Of a stretch of DNA of 64,000 nt, positions 11,602 to 22,820 are shown piece after piece (positions within the stretch are counted from its first letter, which is position 1; each line of letters opens with the position of its first letter). The translations under genes and the position numbers were made by a program. This DNA is from Salvator merianae (taxonomy: Eukaryota > Chordata > Lepidosauria > Squamata > Teiidae). The notes under the pieces were generated by a model that did no database searches, was not told the DNA's origin, and saw only the letters and a program-made list of their open reading frames with translations. The stretch is taken from positions 59,648,456-59,712,455 of the forward strand of contig QVOM02000126.1 of the NCBI GenBank assembly GCA_003586115.2, written 5' to 3'.

Positions 11602-12528
11602 CTACAAGCTAGGGGTGTGCACGAAGGCACTTTCCCCTCATCACTTCGCAGTGCTGTGAACCAAGGGAGCTTTGTTTTCACGCGAAAACGAGAGACTCGA
11701 AAAGGGAGCCTTCCGTTTTCACAGCAAAAATCTTCACAGCGACCAACCGATCGGAAACGGAGACAAATCAAGGTGAAGGGAAGACCTTCACCACGAAGGT
11801 CTTCCCTTCGCCTTGATTTGTCTCCGTTTCCGATCGCTCTCTCATTCCCCCTAGCCTGTCAGCCACGCGCGCACACTGACAGACTAGGGGGAATAAGAGA
11901 GAGCACGATCGGAAATAGAGAAATCAAGTCGAAGATCTTCCCTTTGCCTTGATTTCTCCGTTTTCGATTCCGCAGCGCTCTCTCATTCCCCCCCTAGTCT
12001 GTCAGTGTGCGTGCTGACAGACTGGGGGGGAATGAGAGAGAGAGCGATCGGAAAGAGAGAAATCAAGGCAAAGGGAACACCTTCGCCTTGATTTCTCTCT
12101 TTCCGGTCGCGCAATGCTCTCTCTCATTACCCCCCTAGTCTGTCAGTGTGCGCGCTGACAGACTAGGGGGGGGAATGAGAGACAGCGATCGGAAACGGAG
12201 AAAAATCAATGCCGAATCCGATCGCTAAAGTTAAATGATACTACTGATAAATGATCGCTAAATGATACTACTTTAGCGATCGGATTCTGCATTGATTTTC
12301 TGACGTTTCCGATCGGTCTCCCTCTTTTAGGCTGCATGAAGCTTCTACGCTCCGATGCAGGAGCTTCTCGCGGCCAAAAAGAGGGAGCTCGTGGCAAATG
12401 GCGAAGGTCTCGAAGGTCGCCGGGACCTTCGCCATTCGCATTCGCGAGCCCCTTTGGTCTTCACATTTCGCGCGAAGATGGCAGAAATTCGAAGTGCACG
12501 AAGCTTTGTGCACATCCCTACTCCAAGC
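11602..12528. mobile_element. hAT-like non-autonomous element with palindrome ladder
   Basis: The element spans 11,610-12,520. The termini are TAGGGGTGTGCAC at the left and GTGCACATCCCTA at the right, fitting the hAT terminal pattern. The flanks CTACAAGC (11,602-11,609) and CTCCAAGC (12,521-12,528) match at 7 of 8 bases, the 8-bp duplication expected for hAT. Inside there is no transposase. Seven contiguous palindromes alternate in two types. Type A (CGATCGGAAACGGAGA...) has arms at 11,748-11,789/11,795-11,836 with one mismatch. Type B (CCCCCTAGTCTGTCAG) closes on an alternating purine-pyrimidine loop. Type A starts recur at 11,748, 11,906, 12,045 and 12,186, giving a tandem unit of 139-158 bp. 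CpG and CGATCG sites are abundant, suggesting a young copy. Confidence 0.8.
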
Positions 12529-12551
12529 TGTTCTGCTTAGGTATGTTCTGA

Positions 12552-13052
12552 AACAGAGTTCATTGAACATAAACTGCTGTGAGATGCCTGGGGCTGTCAG
12601 ATACCTCACCTGACAACTCCAAGCCCTCCTTAGAATCTGAAGCAACTCACATGTAGGTAAGCTCCCTTGAAATGGTGTGGAGATCTCAGCTTTGCTGAAA
12701 GCATGACTGGTGCTATTATTGCTCTCTCTGTGGGTGGTGCAGTATCACGCTTGTGCACAACATCATCACACAGCCTTGTGCATGTGTGTGACATCATCAT
12801 GCAGGCACAGAGTACTTCAATCTGCTTTTGTGGCTGAGCAATGATGGCACATGCTAGTGCAATGTGGCACCACCCACAGAGAGATTAATAATGGTGGTGG
12901 TGGCACTCCCAGCAAAGTTGAGTTCTCCGTACCTTTTCAATGGGACTCACATATCCATCAGTTAATGCAGGTGCTAAGGAGAGTCCAAGGTCACCAAGTA
13001 AGACACCTCACAGTCCTGAGCTTCTCACAGCAGTTCATACTCAATGAACTGC
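12552..13052. mobile_element. Fold-back element, 190-bp inverted arms
   Basis: The left arm starts with GAGTTCATTGAACATAAACT and ends with CTCTCTGTGGGTGGTGC near 12,735. The right arm is its inverse complement, from GGCACCACCCACAGAGAG near 12,868 to CTCAATGAACTGC near 13,050. The arms are imperfect (roughly 75 percent by eye) with about 130 bp between them. The spacer holds CATCATCACAC / GTGTGACATCATCATG, itself a small inverted repeat. No coding capacity and no certain duplication. Confidence 0.75.
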
Positions 13053-13189
13053 AGTTTATCACATGCCTGCTTTGGGTTCCTCCATGGTGCCATGAATGTT
13101 CTCTGTGGATCCTGTCTTACTTACAGCATTCTGAAAGTCAGGAAGATTGATTCTTTTGGAGAATGAACTGTAACAATTACTGCTACACC

Positions 13190-13266
13190 TCTGTAATGCT
13201 TGCGGACTGCAAATCCCATCAGCCTCCTCCTGGGTGACAGAAATTTGAGCTACAGGGCAGAACACT
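13190..13266. mobile_element. Fragment of an ACTGCAAATCCCATCA repeat
   Basis: GCGGACTGCAAATCCCATCAGCC resembles the widespread reptilian repeat containing ACTCCCAGCATTC-like sequence, also seen at 14,355. It is partial and diverged. Confidence 0.35.
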
Positions 13267-14354
13267 GTATTGTTATTTTAATTCACTCCATTTCCTAATG
13301 AATAATGTTTCCACTAAGAAGATGGTTTCAGTTTTGAAGAGCCCATGCAATTACTCTAAGGTTGCCCTATTTTGGAACTTAAGAAAGCTGTGATATATAT
13401 TTTCATGTGCTGGGAATATAGGGAGTTATTCTGAATCAAACCACTGGTGTGTTTAGTTCAGTATTACCTGAACATACTGACAGAAACAGTTTTTTTCAGG
13501 GTTGCAAATAGGGGTTTCTTCTTTTCCTACTCAAAGTTATATGGATTTGAACCCAGGACCACAGCCACACAAAGCAACAGTTCCACCACTGATGTGTTGC
13601 CCCATCTCAGTACACATCTTAACTGGGAGGCATTCAGCTCAGGATTATCTGTATAACTGTGGCACTTCAGTCTTCCTAGGGGCAAGAAACGGAGTTCAGG
13701 GCATATCTCCATGGCACCAAACTCAGTACCAGATCAGGCTTCCTGCAGGCCTCTTCTGGTTTCAGGCAACCTTAGGAAGAAGTTTGATGTCTCCATTGCT
13801 GCCCCCAAGAGTGCCATTCTGAAGTCTTTGCAACTCCACTTGGGGAGCCCCTTCACTCTCTGTGTATAGGTGCAGAAGACCTACATAGAGCTATGGCCTG
13901 TTTTGTAATGGCAAGGGCCCGACTCAGTGCACAAGAAGCAGCTTCAGAACTGCTTTTAGCACACTGAAGTTTTTGCAGCCTGGAAGAGGATTGAAGTCCC
14001 TCTGGGTGCCCTCACGCCCCTTCAGCATGGGTTGCTATGGAGGCAGGCAGGTGTCAATGCACCTTCAAAGCATTTTGAATGCTGTGTGGAGACACAGCCA
14101 TAGCCTTAAAAACACATCTGTTTTTTTATATTACATCCCAATTCCTCCTGGTCTTTGCGAAGACAAATACTGTAAAGCTCAGTTATCAAGAACGACTGGG
14201 ATAGTTAGTAGCTTGTAACCACCACTGAATGAACTGGAGTTATGCAAGGCAACAAATAAATGTGAATGAAGTAAGTTGTATTTCTTGCCCTTGAGGAAAT
14301 AGATTTGTGTTTTATTGGCAACTAAAACCTAGCTTAGCCTTTCCTTTGGCAGGG
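13267..14354. other. Unassigned; possible SINE remnant
   Basis: Near 13,545 the minus strand carries CTGGGTTCAAATCC, a B-box-like sequence, preceded by a tRNA-like stretch, so a degraded SINE is possible. The rest is unassigned. Open frames overlapping it are not convincing. Confidence 0.35.
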
Positions 14355-14359
14355 CTGCT

Positions 14360-14478
14360 CAACTTGCAGACCTCCAGCTGTTCCTGAAGTACACCTCCCA
14401 GCATTCTGTGCCAGCATGTTAGCAATTGAATCCTGGGAATTATGGTTCAGGAACACCTGGAAGGTCACACACTGATGA
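14360..14478. mobile_element. Small palindromic MITE
   Basis: GACCTCCAGCTGTTCCTGAAG at the left pairs with CAGGAACACCTGGAAGGTC at the right, around CTCCCAGCATTCTG / GAATCCTGGGAAT. The whole unit is one imperfect palindrome of about 115 bp. Confidence 0.7.
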
Positions 14479-15377
14479 GCCTTGTTCTGTGGTATCACAA
14501 AATATCACCCTCCGTATGACAGGATTTGAGGCACAGCCTCCCTGGATAGGTGCTAAAGGAAAACTTCTGAATAAACTTCACAATATTTTCTTTGTATAAT
14601 CAAAATGGCTACCTGGACAGTCTTGTGGCTTCAACGTACAACATTCTGGGTCCAGATGTGGAACTGGAACTGGGGCCACCCACCTGCAGCTTGAAGCCTG
14701 TACAAGGAACTTATAACTCAGTGTGACTACCACATGGAGTTTGAGTAAATGGGGGAACCAGCACAAGATGCTCTGTGATGACCACCTCTCAGACCCAAAA
14801 GTGTCTGACTCTCCGAGGAAGGTATGACTTAGGTCCCCACGCTCTGCACAAACTGGTGATGAAAACTGCACTTCACCCCTCCTGTGTCAGCGGCAGGAAT
14901 TTTGTCAAGCAAATACTGTATGAGTTTCTGGGCATGTTGCTTCGAGTTTACCAAAGTTTATTCAAAGTCAGAGTGGAGGTAAAAGGTTTTTATTGCTAAT
15001 ATTGTGAGCATTCTAGCCAAGAAAGGAATGGAGAAAAGGGAGATAACAGATCTTTTTACTCTTTTGGCTTAAAGCCTTGACAAGTATTTTAGGAATGCCA
15101 CTCTTCTGCAGTTGACTTGATTCAGTTACACTTGTAGTGGTTTAGTTCTCACTATCAACACTCTAGCAGCGACAGTTGCTGTGGTGAATAAGGAAGTGTC
15201 TTGCCTAGTTTTGCCTGGAAACAAAAGGCAGTCTGAATGCTCCCCAATTTGGCAGGGAGCCCTTTAACACATAATGATGCATAGCTGTACACTGATTCCC
15301 TCCAGACCAAGCTTAGCTTACTAGCAACATTCCTTTCAATAATATGCCACCACACGCACTGCGTATTGCCCGTTTAC
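14479..15377. other. Unassigned sequence
   Basis: No repeat ends found. Several short frames, none with a motif. Confidence 0.45.
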
Positions 15378-15447
15378 CTCAGCAGTGAGTCCGCTCAGGA
15401 CCACGTGTTTCACCAACTGTTCTCCCAAGATTGCACAGAATTCACAC
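15378..15447 (-). other. Candidate internal exon, minus strand
   Basis: On the minus strand a polypyrimidine tract ending TTAAGCAG precedes this 70-bp segment, and GAG|GTAAAC follows it, so both splice signals are plausible. Only one frame is open, and it encodes 23 residues beginning CEFCAILGEQLV and ending SGLTAE. The other two frames stop early. I do not recognise the protein, and no partner exon with a matching phase was identified. Without homology this remains a hypothesis; chance AG...GT pairs are common in 64 kb. Confidence 0.25.
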
Positions 15448-15854
15448 CTGCTTAAGGGAGAGAAAATACTCCAATGGAAAACTTCAAAACCGATGGGCTG
15501 GGCAAAAAGACAGGTAATGCAGGTATTCCTTTTCGTCAACATTTCATTAAAAGAAACTCAAACCTTTTAAGCAAAATGAATTAATACATGTCTTCTACAA
15601 ACTGTTCATTTTTCACCTTTCTTTGGCTAGGGAAAAATGTATCTGCTACTAAACTAATCACAAAAGCAAGCAGCGTTTCAGTAAAGAAAACTATGTTACA
15701 GTGAATGAATTTGCATGGAAAATAATATAAGAAAAGGCATTATTTCTCCCCCATCTGGTCAAAGTTTCTACTTGCTTCATTAACAGAGAAAAGAAGTGAG
15801 AGAAAAAGAACAACCAGACAAAACAAGATTCAGTTGTGAAGTCTCCTAGGCCCT
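15448..15854. other. Unassigned sequence
   Basis: Nothing recognised. Confidence 0.45.
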
Positions 15855-16290
15855 TTCTCTCCCTGTTCTGAGACAGGGTGGAACACGCTGGGACAGGTTG
15901 CCACTGAAGTGGGACAGAACTGTCCACATTCAGACAGCCCATTCTGCTCCAAACCTGGTTGCTGCCTCTTCAGTGGCAGCACTGAGCCGCTGAAGTTCCA
16001 GTCTGGAATTTCTGGCCTATTTGTTTTCAGAGCAGACCCACTTCCAGCAAAGCTTTCTGAAGTGCTGCCCCAAATCGTCTCCCATGGTATAATGGACCAT
16101 AGGGGTATGTGATCAACAAACCTCCATGGTTGCGTATACTGGCCCTGGGCTGGTTGTAGACTTCATCACTGAGGTCTACTGCTAAGCTCAGTACGGTGTC
16201 ATTTTGGGTTCCATAGCCCAGTCCATGCTTTGTCCAATGCCGATGAAGTGTGATTGGGAGTTGGTTGCCATAATCCATGTTAGTATGTGG
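15855..16290. mobile_element. TTTCTGCAC-family DNA element, copy
   Basis: The interior around 16,040-16,250 (TGGTATAATGGACCATAGG, AACCTCCATGG, GCCCAGTCCATGCTTTGTCC) aligns with the element at about 46,780-46,990. The ends are unclear, so the boundaries are approximate. A 157-codon minus-strand frame (16,027-16,500) partly overlies the element and is not credible as a gene. Confidence 0.55.
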
Positions 16291-17854
16291 ATGGTAGACC
16301 TTTCCTCTAGGAATAAAGGTGACTACAGAAAGGGCTCTAGTCTCCATACAGATGAGTGCTTCTTGTTTCTTGCATTCGCCTTGGCATTCTAGATTATAAC
16401 ACTCTTCACAATTATTGTCTGTATGACTGGCAGTCAGACATTCATGAAATAATTTGAATTGGGGGAGAATGAGGATTGTGTTCATGTTCTGGTCAATCAC
16501 ACATACATGGGCGTTATTTGGACTTCTTGCTCACACTTCTCATTTTTCCCATCCTCAATCTGGGGACACCTTATCTTTTCCCTCTCCACCGCTCACCACA
16601 TTCCCCTCCCTGTCTGGTCTGTGAATAGATGCAGTCCTGTCCTTTAAATGTTGACTTCCCAGGAGTGGAAGAGGAAAACTCTGCCTTCCCTATTTCCTGC
16701 TGCTGTACCACAACAGAGATCCCCTTGGTAGCATTTCTACTCATTCAGTGCACATGCCTTCTCCTCTCTATTCGGCTATTTCCACCCAAGCACCACTTGA
16801 ATTCCACATGTAGCATCCAGCAACGCTTTGTCATTTCAGTTTTGAACTACTTTGCAAGTTCAAAACACCACACCATTGGCGGGGGCACTTTCCCTCTACC
16901 ACCTTTTGCGGCATGCTTCCTTTCTCCCTCACTTTTGCACACCGTTGCTGCACCAGCATCTCATGATATCAAACATCCATGGCAACATGTGTCCCCAAAT
17001 GAAGTTGTTTGGTGAATGTAGATGGCAAAGTTGTTGGTGACCTGGGTCATTCTGGGAAGGGGGGGTAAGGGGACTGTGCTCCCAAAAAGGTGCAGCCTGT
17101 GGAATAGAATGGCACCAGCCCCATGCATCCCCACTCCCTGGCCATTCTAGAAGAAGACTGATAAGGTGTTCTGTGCTGTTTGCTCCAGAGCTGCTGAAAC
17201 ACAGTGGCGGTTTTGCTCAAAAGTCCCCACAATGAGAAGAACTGTTGTTTCCATTGTGCATTGCCAAAGGAAAACAGGGGAAACATTGTCCTTCTACTGT
17301 CAGGGATGGAAGAGAATAGAGGAGGCATGCATTCTGAAAGTGGACTGTGGTGACCAAGCCACTGTGAAAGAGGATGACACAGGGCAGGAAACACCTCCAA
17401 GGCAGATTATTTGTATGTTCCACTCTGTCAATTCTTCTCTTTTGTTAAAAAAATCAAAGAGGAGATGAAGGCATGAAATGGAGCAATGATGAAAATGAAT
17501 AAATATATGCCAAGTGCAGAGTTCTGTTCCCACACTGATAGTGACATTCATGCCTTCCTGGGTACAATGCCCAAAATGAAGTATGTCATTGGATGAGAGG
17601 AAATGAGGTGCTCTTCCTCTGCACACCCACAAATGCATGTTTTCTGCCCCAAATAGTCTACTTGTGCATTCACATTTTGCAAAATAAAATGGATTAAGGA
17701 TCTGAAATGGTCTCAGAACTGACATAATCCAAATACATTATAATCCCTTTCCCAGAGGTCCAGAGAAAAAATGGAAAGGGATTTTTATGTGCAAACTCTC
17801 TGATGAGAGAACAGTCTCAGTTGTGATTAAATGTCATGTCTGACCACTGCCAGA
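16291..17854. other. Unassigned, pyrimidine-rich in part
   Basis: The section 16,520-16,980 is C/T-rich on the plus strand. No repeat ends, exon candidates or RNA genes were recognised. Several overlapping frames above 100 codons lie here but lack motifs and a consistent strand. Confidence 0.4.
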
Positions 17855-18341
17855 GGACCTGCTCACACTTACTACAGTAGAAAATTCTAACTAGCATGGT
17901 TCGGGCTGGTCAAGATCAGGTACAGTAAGGAGTGTTCACACTTGTCAGTGTTGGAATGCTCTGTAAGTCGACCAGCTGGGGAAAAAGTGTGAATGGGAGT
18001 GCACTAGTGCAGTAGCTGTGTCCAGAGTGGCTGCCAGGGTCCAGACTCCAAAGTTTGAACCTAGTGAGTGCTGGGTTCAAATCGTCGGACAGAGCCTGTG
18101 CGGCCATGCAGTCCCTGCCCCATAGCCATTCCAAACCACTCTGTAGCCATTCCAAATGCACCACTCTGATTCTCACCTGATCGTGCTAGACAGTTTGGAG
18201 ACTACAATTTTCTTGATCATAGCTGGTGAGCTTCAGGTGTGCTTTAGGGAGTTTCTAGTCAGCTGGAGCTGTTTGCAGGTGCAAATGCTCTGTTCCAGTG
18301 AGTGATCTGGAATGTTCCACTTGCTAAGTGCGAACAGGCCC
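17855..18341 (-). mobile_element. GGCCTGTT-family MITE, second subfamily
   Basis: Reverse-complemented, it begins GGGCCTGTTCGCACTTAGC and contains TGGAACATTCCAGATCACT and AACAGCTCCAGCTGACTAGA, matching 38,946-39,461 through most of its length. The other end is a diverged AGTGTGAGCAGGTCC. The flanks CAGA and TAAG do not match, so the duplication has decayed or an end is misplaced. Confidence 0.8.
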
Positions 18342-19154
18342 TAAGTCACCATTTCCTTCTAGATAATTTCGGACAATACCATGCAAAGAAGAAAGGGTGT
18401 TGGCAACAGGTATCATATTTCCAAAACTCTCAAAGGATATCATATTTTGGTGCCTTTCACATATTAAAACATGGTGGCCTTACAATCCTGATTCATTAAC
18501 CTAGAGCAGCATTCACTTTCTATGATAACCTCAGGTGTGAAATATATCCTTCTGAAAAACAATTGCTAGGTTCCTGCAATGCAGTCTAGCTCTCTGTTGC
18601 CTGTTGCAAAATTTGAGCTAGGAAATGGAGCATAGTTTGCACATGTGGCAGCTCTGGACCAGAGGTGTATCTGCGGATTCATGCACAAACCATACAGCCT
18701 TCTTGCAAACAATAACTAACATAATGCAGATGCTGGACTGAGTTTTTATAAAGACTCAGGACGTAGTGCAGTTCAGATCATACTTGAGAATCAAGTATAT
18801 TGAATATGATGGGAAAAGGTTGTTGCTTGCATTTGATTTCATTTGTGGACTTCAGCATCATTTAGTTGGACATTTTTGGTTACTCCTCAGTTGATATATC
18901 TGCACACAGCCAAATATGCTTCACTGCAAAATTTTAGCAATTTTCTAACCTGTGCTTGCACTGGCTATCTGAACAGATCTTACATGTGTGCAGCTTCACA
19001 GTATGGCACCAAACTGAAGACAGAAACCCACATGGTTTGATTTACATGGGATTTCAACAGAAAGCAAACTGAATGAATATATACTAATCACTTGAACAAT
19101 TTGCTAGTTTAGGAAACATCATCCTGGGATAGATGGAACTTTGCTTCAATTCAA
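18342..19154. other. Unassigned sequence
   Basis: Nothing recognised. Confidence 0.45.
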
Positions 19155-19225
19155 TAAGTTTGGTGGAGTGGTAGAGAACTTTGAGACTTCTGGGATAAAG
19201 GGCTGTATAAAATTACATACATATA
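19155..19225 (+). mobile_element. L2-like LINE 3' tail
   Basis: GAACTTTGAGACTTCTGGGA and the following AAGGGCTGTATAAAATTACATACA match the terminal motif of L2-like LINEs. Confidence 0.65.
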
Positions 19226-19343
19226 AACATACACACATAATAGCGCATCTGTTTAGCATGCAAAAGGTTCCAGGTTTGATTCCCAGTATCTCCAGATGGT
19301 TCTAGAAAAAATTCCTGCCTGGAACACTGAGCCTGGACAACAT
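19226..19343 (+). mobile_element. tRNA-derived SINE, truncated
   Basis: The head reads TAGCGCATCTGTTTAGCATGC, then B-box GGTTTGATTCCC and CAGTATCTCCAGATGG. The element is cut off by the Harbinger-like insertion beginning at 19,347. Confidence 0.7.
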
Positions 19344-20383
19344 TTAGGCCACGGTCGGACATCGTCAATGTAATCCATATCAGAAGAGTACACGCAGTGA
19401 ATTTGTCTTCTGGTCGTTCCCACAGTTACAGTTTAACACGGAGTCAATTCGTACTTGCTCGTTCCCACACTGATATTTCCCGTGCTTGGCAGTACCCTTT
19501 CTGCCTCCACCCCTCGTAAAATTCTCCTCCCTATGCAGTCAGCGATTGGCTGCAGTCCCAATGTTCAAACCTTGATGTCACAGGGGCGGGAAACTCCAGC
19601 TCCGCTCTCCGTATGTCCCTCTGCTGCTTCAGAACAGGGATTCACTTGGCAGCATTACTAGGCATTCGCCATTTGCTCCTTCTCCTCCCTGCAGCCTCTG
19701 TCTACACAAGCAGAACTTTAAAACTATGGTCACTTTAAAACTATGAACTTTAAACTTTTTAAAGTTCTTTTGAAATGCGCATGAGAGCTCCCCTGCTGAT
19801 GCACTTTAACGCAACTGCGCAATTTAAAAGTAGCGGGACAGGTCCATAACAAAGGGAAAAAGTGGTGGGGGAACGTGGGTGGCTCTACTATTTTTAACTG
19901 TGTGCTGACCACGGCAAATCTCCAAACAGAGGCAGTTTATTTTTTGCTTTAAAGAGCAGACGGAAGTGGAGAAAGCCTTTAATTTCTTCCTGGCAGGACC
20001 GCAGCTTAGCGAAGAAGGAGGACGATTTCTTTTCCCCTGGCAGCGAGGGAAGGGGGGATAATGGAGGCAGAGGAAACTAATGTGCTTCCTGCCCACCCAC
20101 AAAATCTCTCATTGGACGGCACAAAATGGGGATCCCTCCCTCTGCATGCCCCCCAAAACAGTACGGTCCCTCTCAAATAATCGCTTTCCCCGTGCCCACA
20201 GCACAAAGTAAAGCGCGCTAGCGATCTGGAACGGCTTGAGAGTTCATTAAATCCAAAGACAAAGTAATCCGGATTTCGCCAATTTAATCCATAAAAATTA
20301 CAGAACGGCAAGATCATGTCGGGACAGCGGGAACTGAAGACGGCCTGTAAACTGATTAAATGCCGTGTCGGAACGCAGCCTTA
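19344..20383 (+). mobile_element. PIF/Harbinger-like non-autonomous element, copy 1
   Basis: The element spans 19,347-20,380 (1,034 bp). The ends are GGCCACGGTCGGACATCG and the complement GGCTGCGTTCCGACACGGC, imperfect inverted repeats. TTA flanks both sides (19,344-19,346 and 20,381-20,383), the target duplication typical of PIF/Harbinger. No transposase frame is present. Two homologues lie at 27,178 (inverted) and 41,891. The interior has a CpG-rich, GC-rich right half. Class assignment is an inference from the TTA duplication. Confidence 0.8.
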
Positions 20384-20839
20384 GGGTGTTTCTGCACTTT
20401 TCTGCTTAGATCTGGATCAGTTGGTCTTTATCAAGAAACACCCTCTGGTCCAGACCAAGTATGGGCTTGGATTGGAACAACACCGTCTGCACTGCAATGG
20501 CTATTCTGGTCTAGCTTCTGTGTCAGTTCTGAAGCTTTAGAGCCAGCATCTGCAAGCTCTGATGGCCAATAATGAAAGTTCCTGGTTTTGGAACTCCCAG
20601 GGAATCCATTTCAATGGTGTGCCTTGTTGCATTGCCAAAATGGATCCTTCCATAAGCTGTAATAAGGAGACGGGAACTTTCTGCACACCTTTGTGATCTG
20701 GATTATGCTCTGTCTTGTGTAGATAGAGCATACTAGCAGGGGATGGGGTCTCTCTAGCCCAAACCAACATGCAACAAAAGGGGCCCTGAAAAAGACCATG
20801 CTCTATCTGATCTGGTTCCAAGGTTAAAGCAGAAAGGCC
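20384..20839 (+). mobile_element. TTTCTGCAC-family element abutting copy 1
   Basis: The left end GGGTGTTTCTGCACTTTTC and right end GCAGAAAGGCC form inverted repeats. The flanks CTTA and CTTG match at 3 of 4 bases. It starts directly at the TTA duplication of the preceding element. Overlapping frames of 62-94 codons are not a transposase. Confidence 0.7.
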
Positions 20840-22774
20840 CTTGGTCTCTTGGTTGAAATAATTGGATTCAATAGATGTTCTTTTCTTCTGAACCTGTTAT
20901 GCCACATAACACACATATGATAACAGATGGAATTCTAATTCTCTTTTGTATTTGTATTTTTTTGGCATGAGCACTTTCTAAAATGACCATTTAAACTATT
21001 AAGCCCCAAGCCTTAAAGATAAAAATCTAAATGTGGTTATTCACTTCCTCGAGAGAAGGAAACATTTTAAACAAACTGGGAAGATCAAAGGGACAAATTT
21101 AAGGAGCTCCAGACAGCAAGGAAAAACACTGAATATAAAGACAAGCTGACATTGCCCTTCACTGTGGCCCACCAGATTTGGGTGGGGTTCCCACACCATA
21201 GATTTGCTTACTGGTACAATGAACTCCATTCAACACAGGTTTGTTGGGAACCTTTGGGAGCTAGTCACACGAACACCCCCTTTCCTTTGTTTTTCTCATT
21301 TTTTCCATGTGCTTGGGCAGCTCCAGGAAATTCCCAACAAACTTATGTCAAATGGACCTCACCAGATGTCCCAGTGAAAGAATCAATGTAGGAAAAGCAA
21401 AAATAATATTGGATATACAGAAGTATGTTCACTTCTGAGTGAGGTGGCCAATGACTATGATGGCTTGACATAGAATCGTGGCTGCCTGGTGGTCCAGCCT
21501 TGATGTCAGCAAACTGCAGACATTTTGGTTGTATCTGGCAGCAACCTTATATATGTATCTAGAGGGTACTTCAGCCATGGAAAACTATCCTACATTTAAT
21601 CTATATTTTTGAGACAAAGCGGTTTCTCAACACACATACTAAGGAAATAAAAATCAATAACTAGTGTATACAGCAGGCTTCAAATGCATTTTTTTCTTGG
21701 TGTGCCTGAAGATCAAACTATCATAATCAAATCCAAAGCAAAGTCCTTCAAGACTTCTGCTGAAAAAAGAAAAAGAAAAAAATCCCATGGAATTTTAATC
21801 CCCAGGATGGAGCTGCATACATTTGCTTTGCTCGAACACTTATTTACGATGTGATTAATGAGATTCTAGGATGAGCTGTGCTTTTGGGGGCTCCGGTTTC
21901 CATTCATCAGTTATGAGAACACCCACAACATAAAAGGTTATTTTTACTGCACAGTTTCTAAGAACTGTATCTGTCTTGCTTACCTAAAACATGCCCCAAT
22001 GAGAAATAGTAGTCTGAACCTCAATTCTCAGAGAGAATGTAAAAGGCATAATTGGCACTTAAAGAACATAGATTATATAATATGACATCCTGTGATTCCT
22101 GCCCCCCTGCTCCCCACCAATCTTCTTTCCCATTAAGATGTTTGTGTGGAATAAAATCCACAGTGGGATTATTAAACGAAGAAGCATAGGGCATATAAAT
22201 GGAAGGAAGGGGATAGGTAGATTAAAAATGTGAAGAATAACATAGGGGAATCGGTGGGCGCAAGGTCAAATGGAAAGTAATCGAGAGGTAGTTTTGCTTT
22301 TTCAGCTTATTAGTGCTGTGTTAACCTCATTAACTATACGGTTGTGGTGCCTGATTATATGAACTGTAAGTGGAGTAGTACACATAAGAAATGCTACTCA
22401 GTGTGCAGATATTTGGGCAGGATCAGTAAACCACAGTGCTGCCAGGGTGTCTCCTCTGTGCTTTTCAGCATATGCACAAAGAATACATGAATAAAGCTTC
22501 CAGCGTTTGTTCTAGTTTACTTCATTTTAACATCAGCAGTTGGGCAACCTGGATCACTCCCATTGCTGCTTTCCCCGGCACCCCATTCAAATAAAATCAC
22601 ACAGATTCCAATGAAATCAATAAAGTTAATGAAGCTTGTCCCATGGATTCTGTTTGAGAATCTATATGGTCAGAACATGGAGTCACCTGATGATGCAGTG
22701 CTTTTCTGGAGGGTGGGAAGTTGCACCCTTCACACTAAGCCATTGATGATGGCAATTGTACACACTCATCATGG
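20840..22774. other. Unassigned AT-rich sequence
   Basis: About 1.9 kb without recognisable repeats. A weak minus-strand donor-like GTAAGC near 21,980 has no convincing exon. Confidence 0.45.
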
Positions 22775-22820
22775 GGTGCCTCTTGCTGCCAGAAATGGAA
22801 ATGTGGCAGCAAGAGGTGCC
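22775..22820. repeat. Perfect 16-bp stem hairpin
   Basis: GGTGCCTCTTGCTGCC (22,775-22,790) and its exact inverse complement (22,805-22,820) flank a 14-base loop. It is probably the core of a small, otherwise unrecognised MITE, since neighbouring DNA elements show similar internal palindromes. Confidence 0.8.

Noticed and set aside
11254..11952. 232-codon plus-strand open frame, the longest in the window
   Set aside because: Its second half translates the palindromic array of the hAT-like element. The GC-rich inverted repeats simply lack stops; there is no transposase signature.
12001..12180. CRISPR-like regular repeats in the hAT element
   Set aside because: The repeats are self-complementary and diverged, have no unique spacers, and the genome is clearly vertebrate.
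16027..16500. 157-codon minus-strand open frame
   Set aside because: It overlaps a DNA element homologous to 46,780-46,990, has no recognisable motif, and the homologous copy does not keep the frame.
19344..20383. piggyBac (TTAA) interpretation of the TTA-flanked element
   Set aside because: The second copy has TTG rather than TTAA, which fits a 3-bp duplication and excludes strict TTAA targeting.
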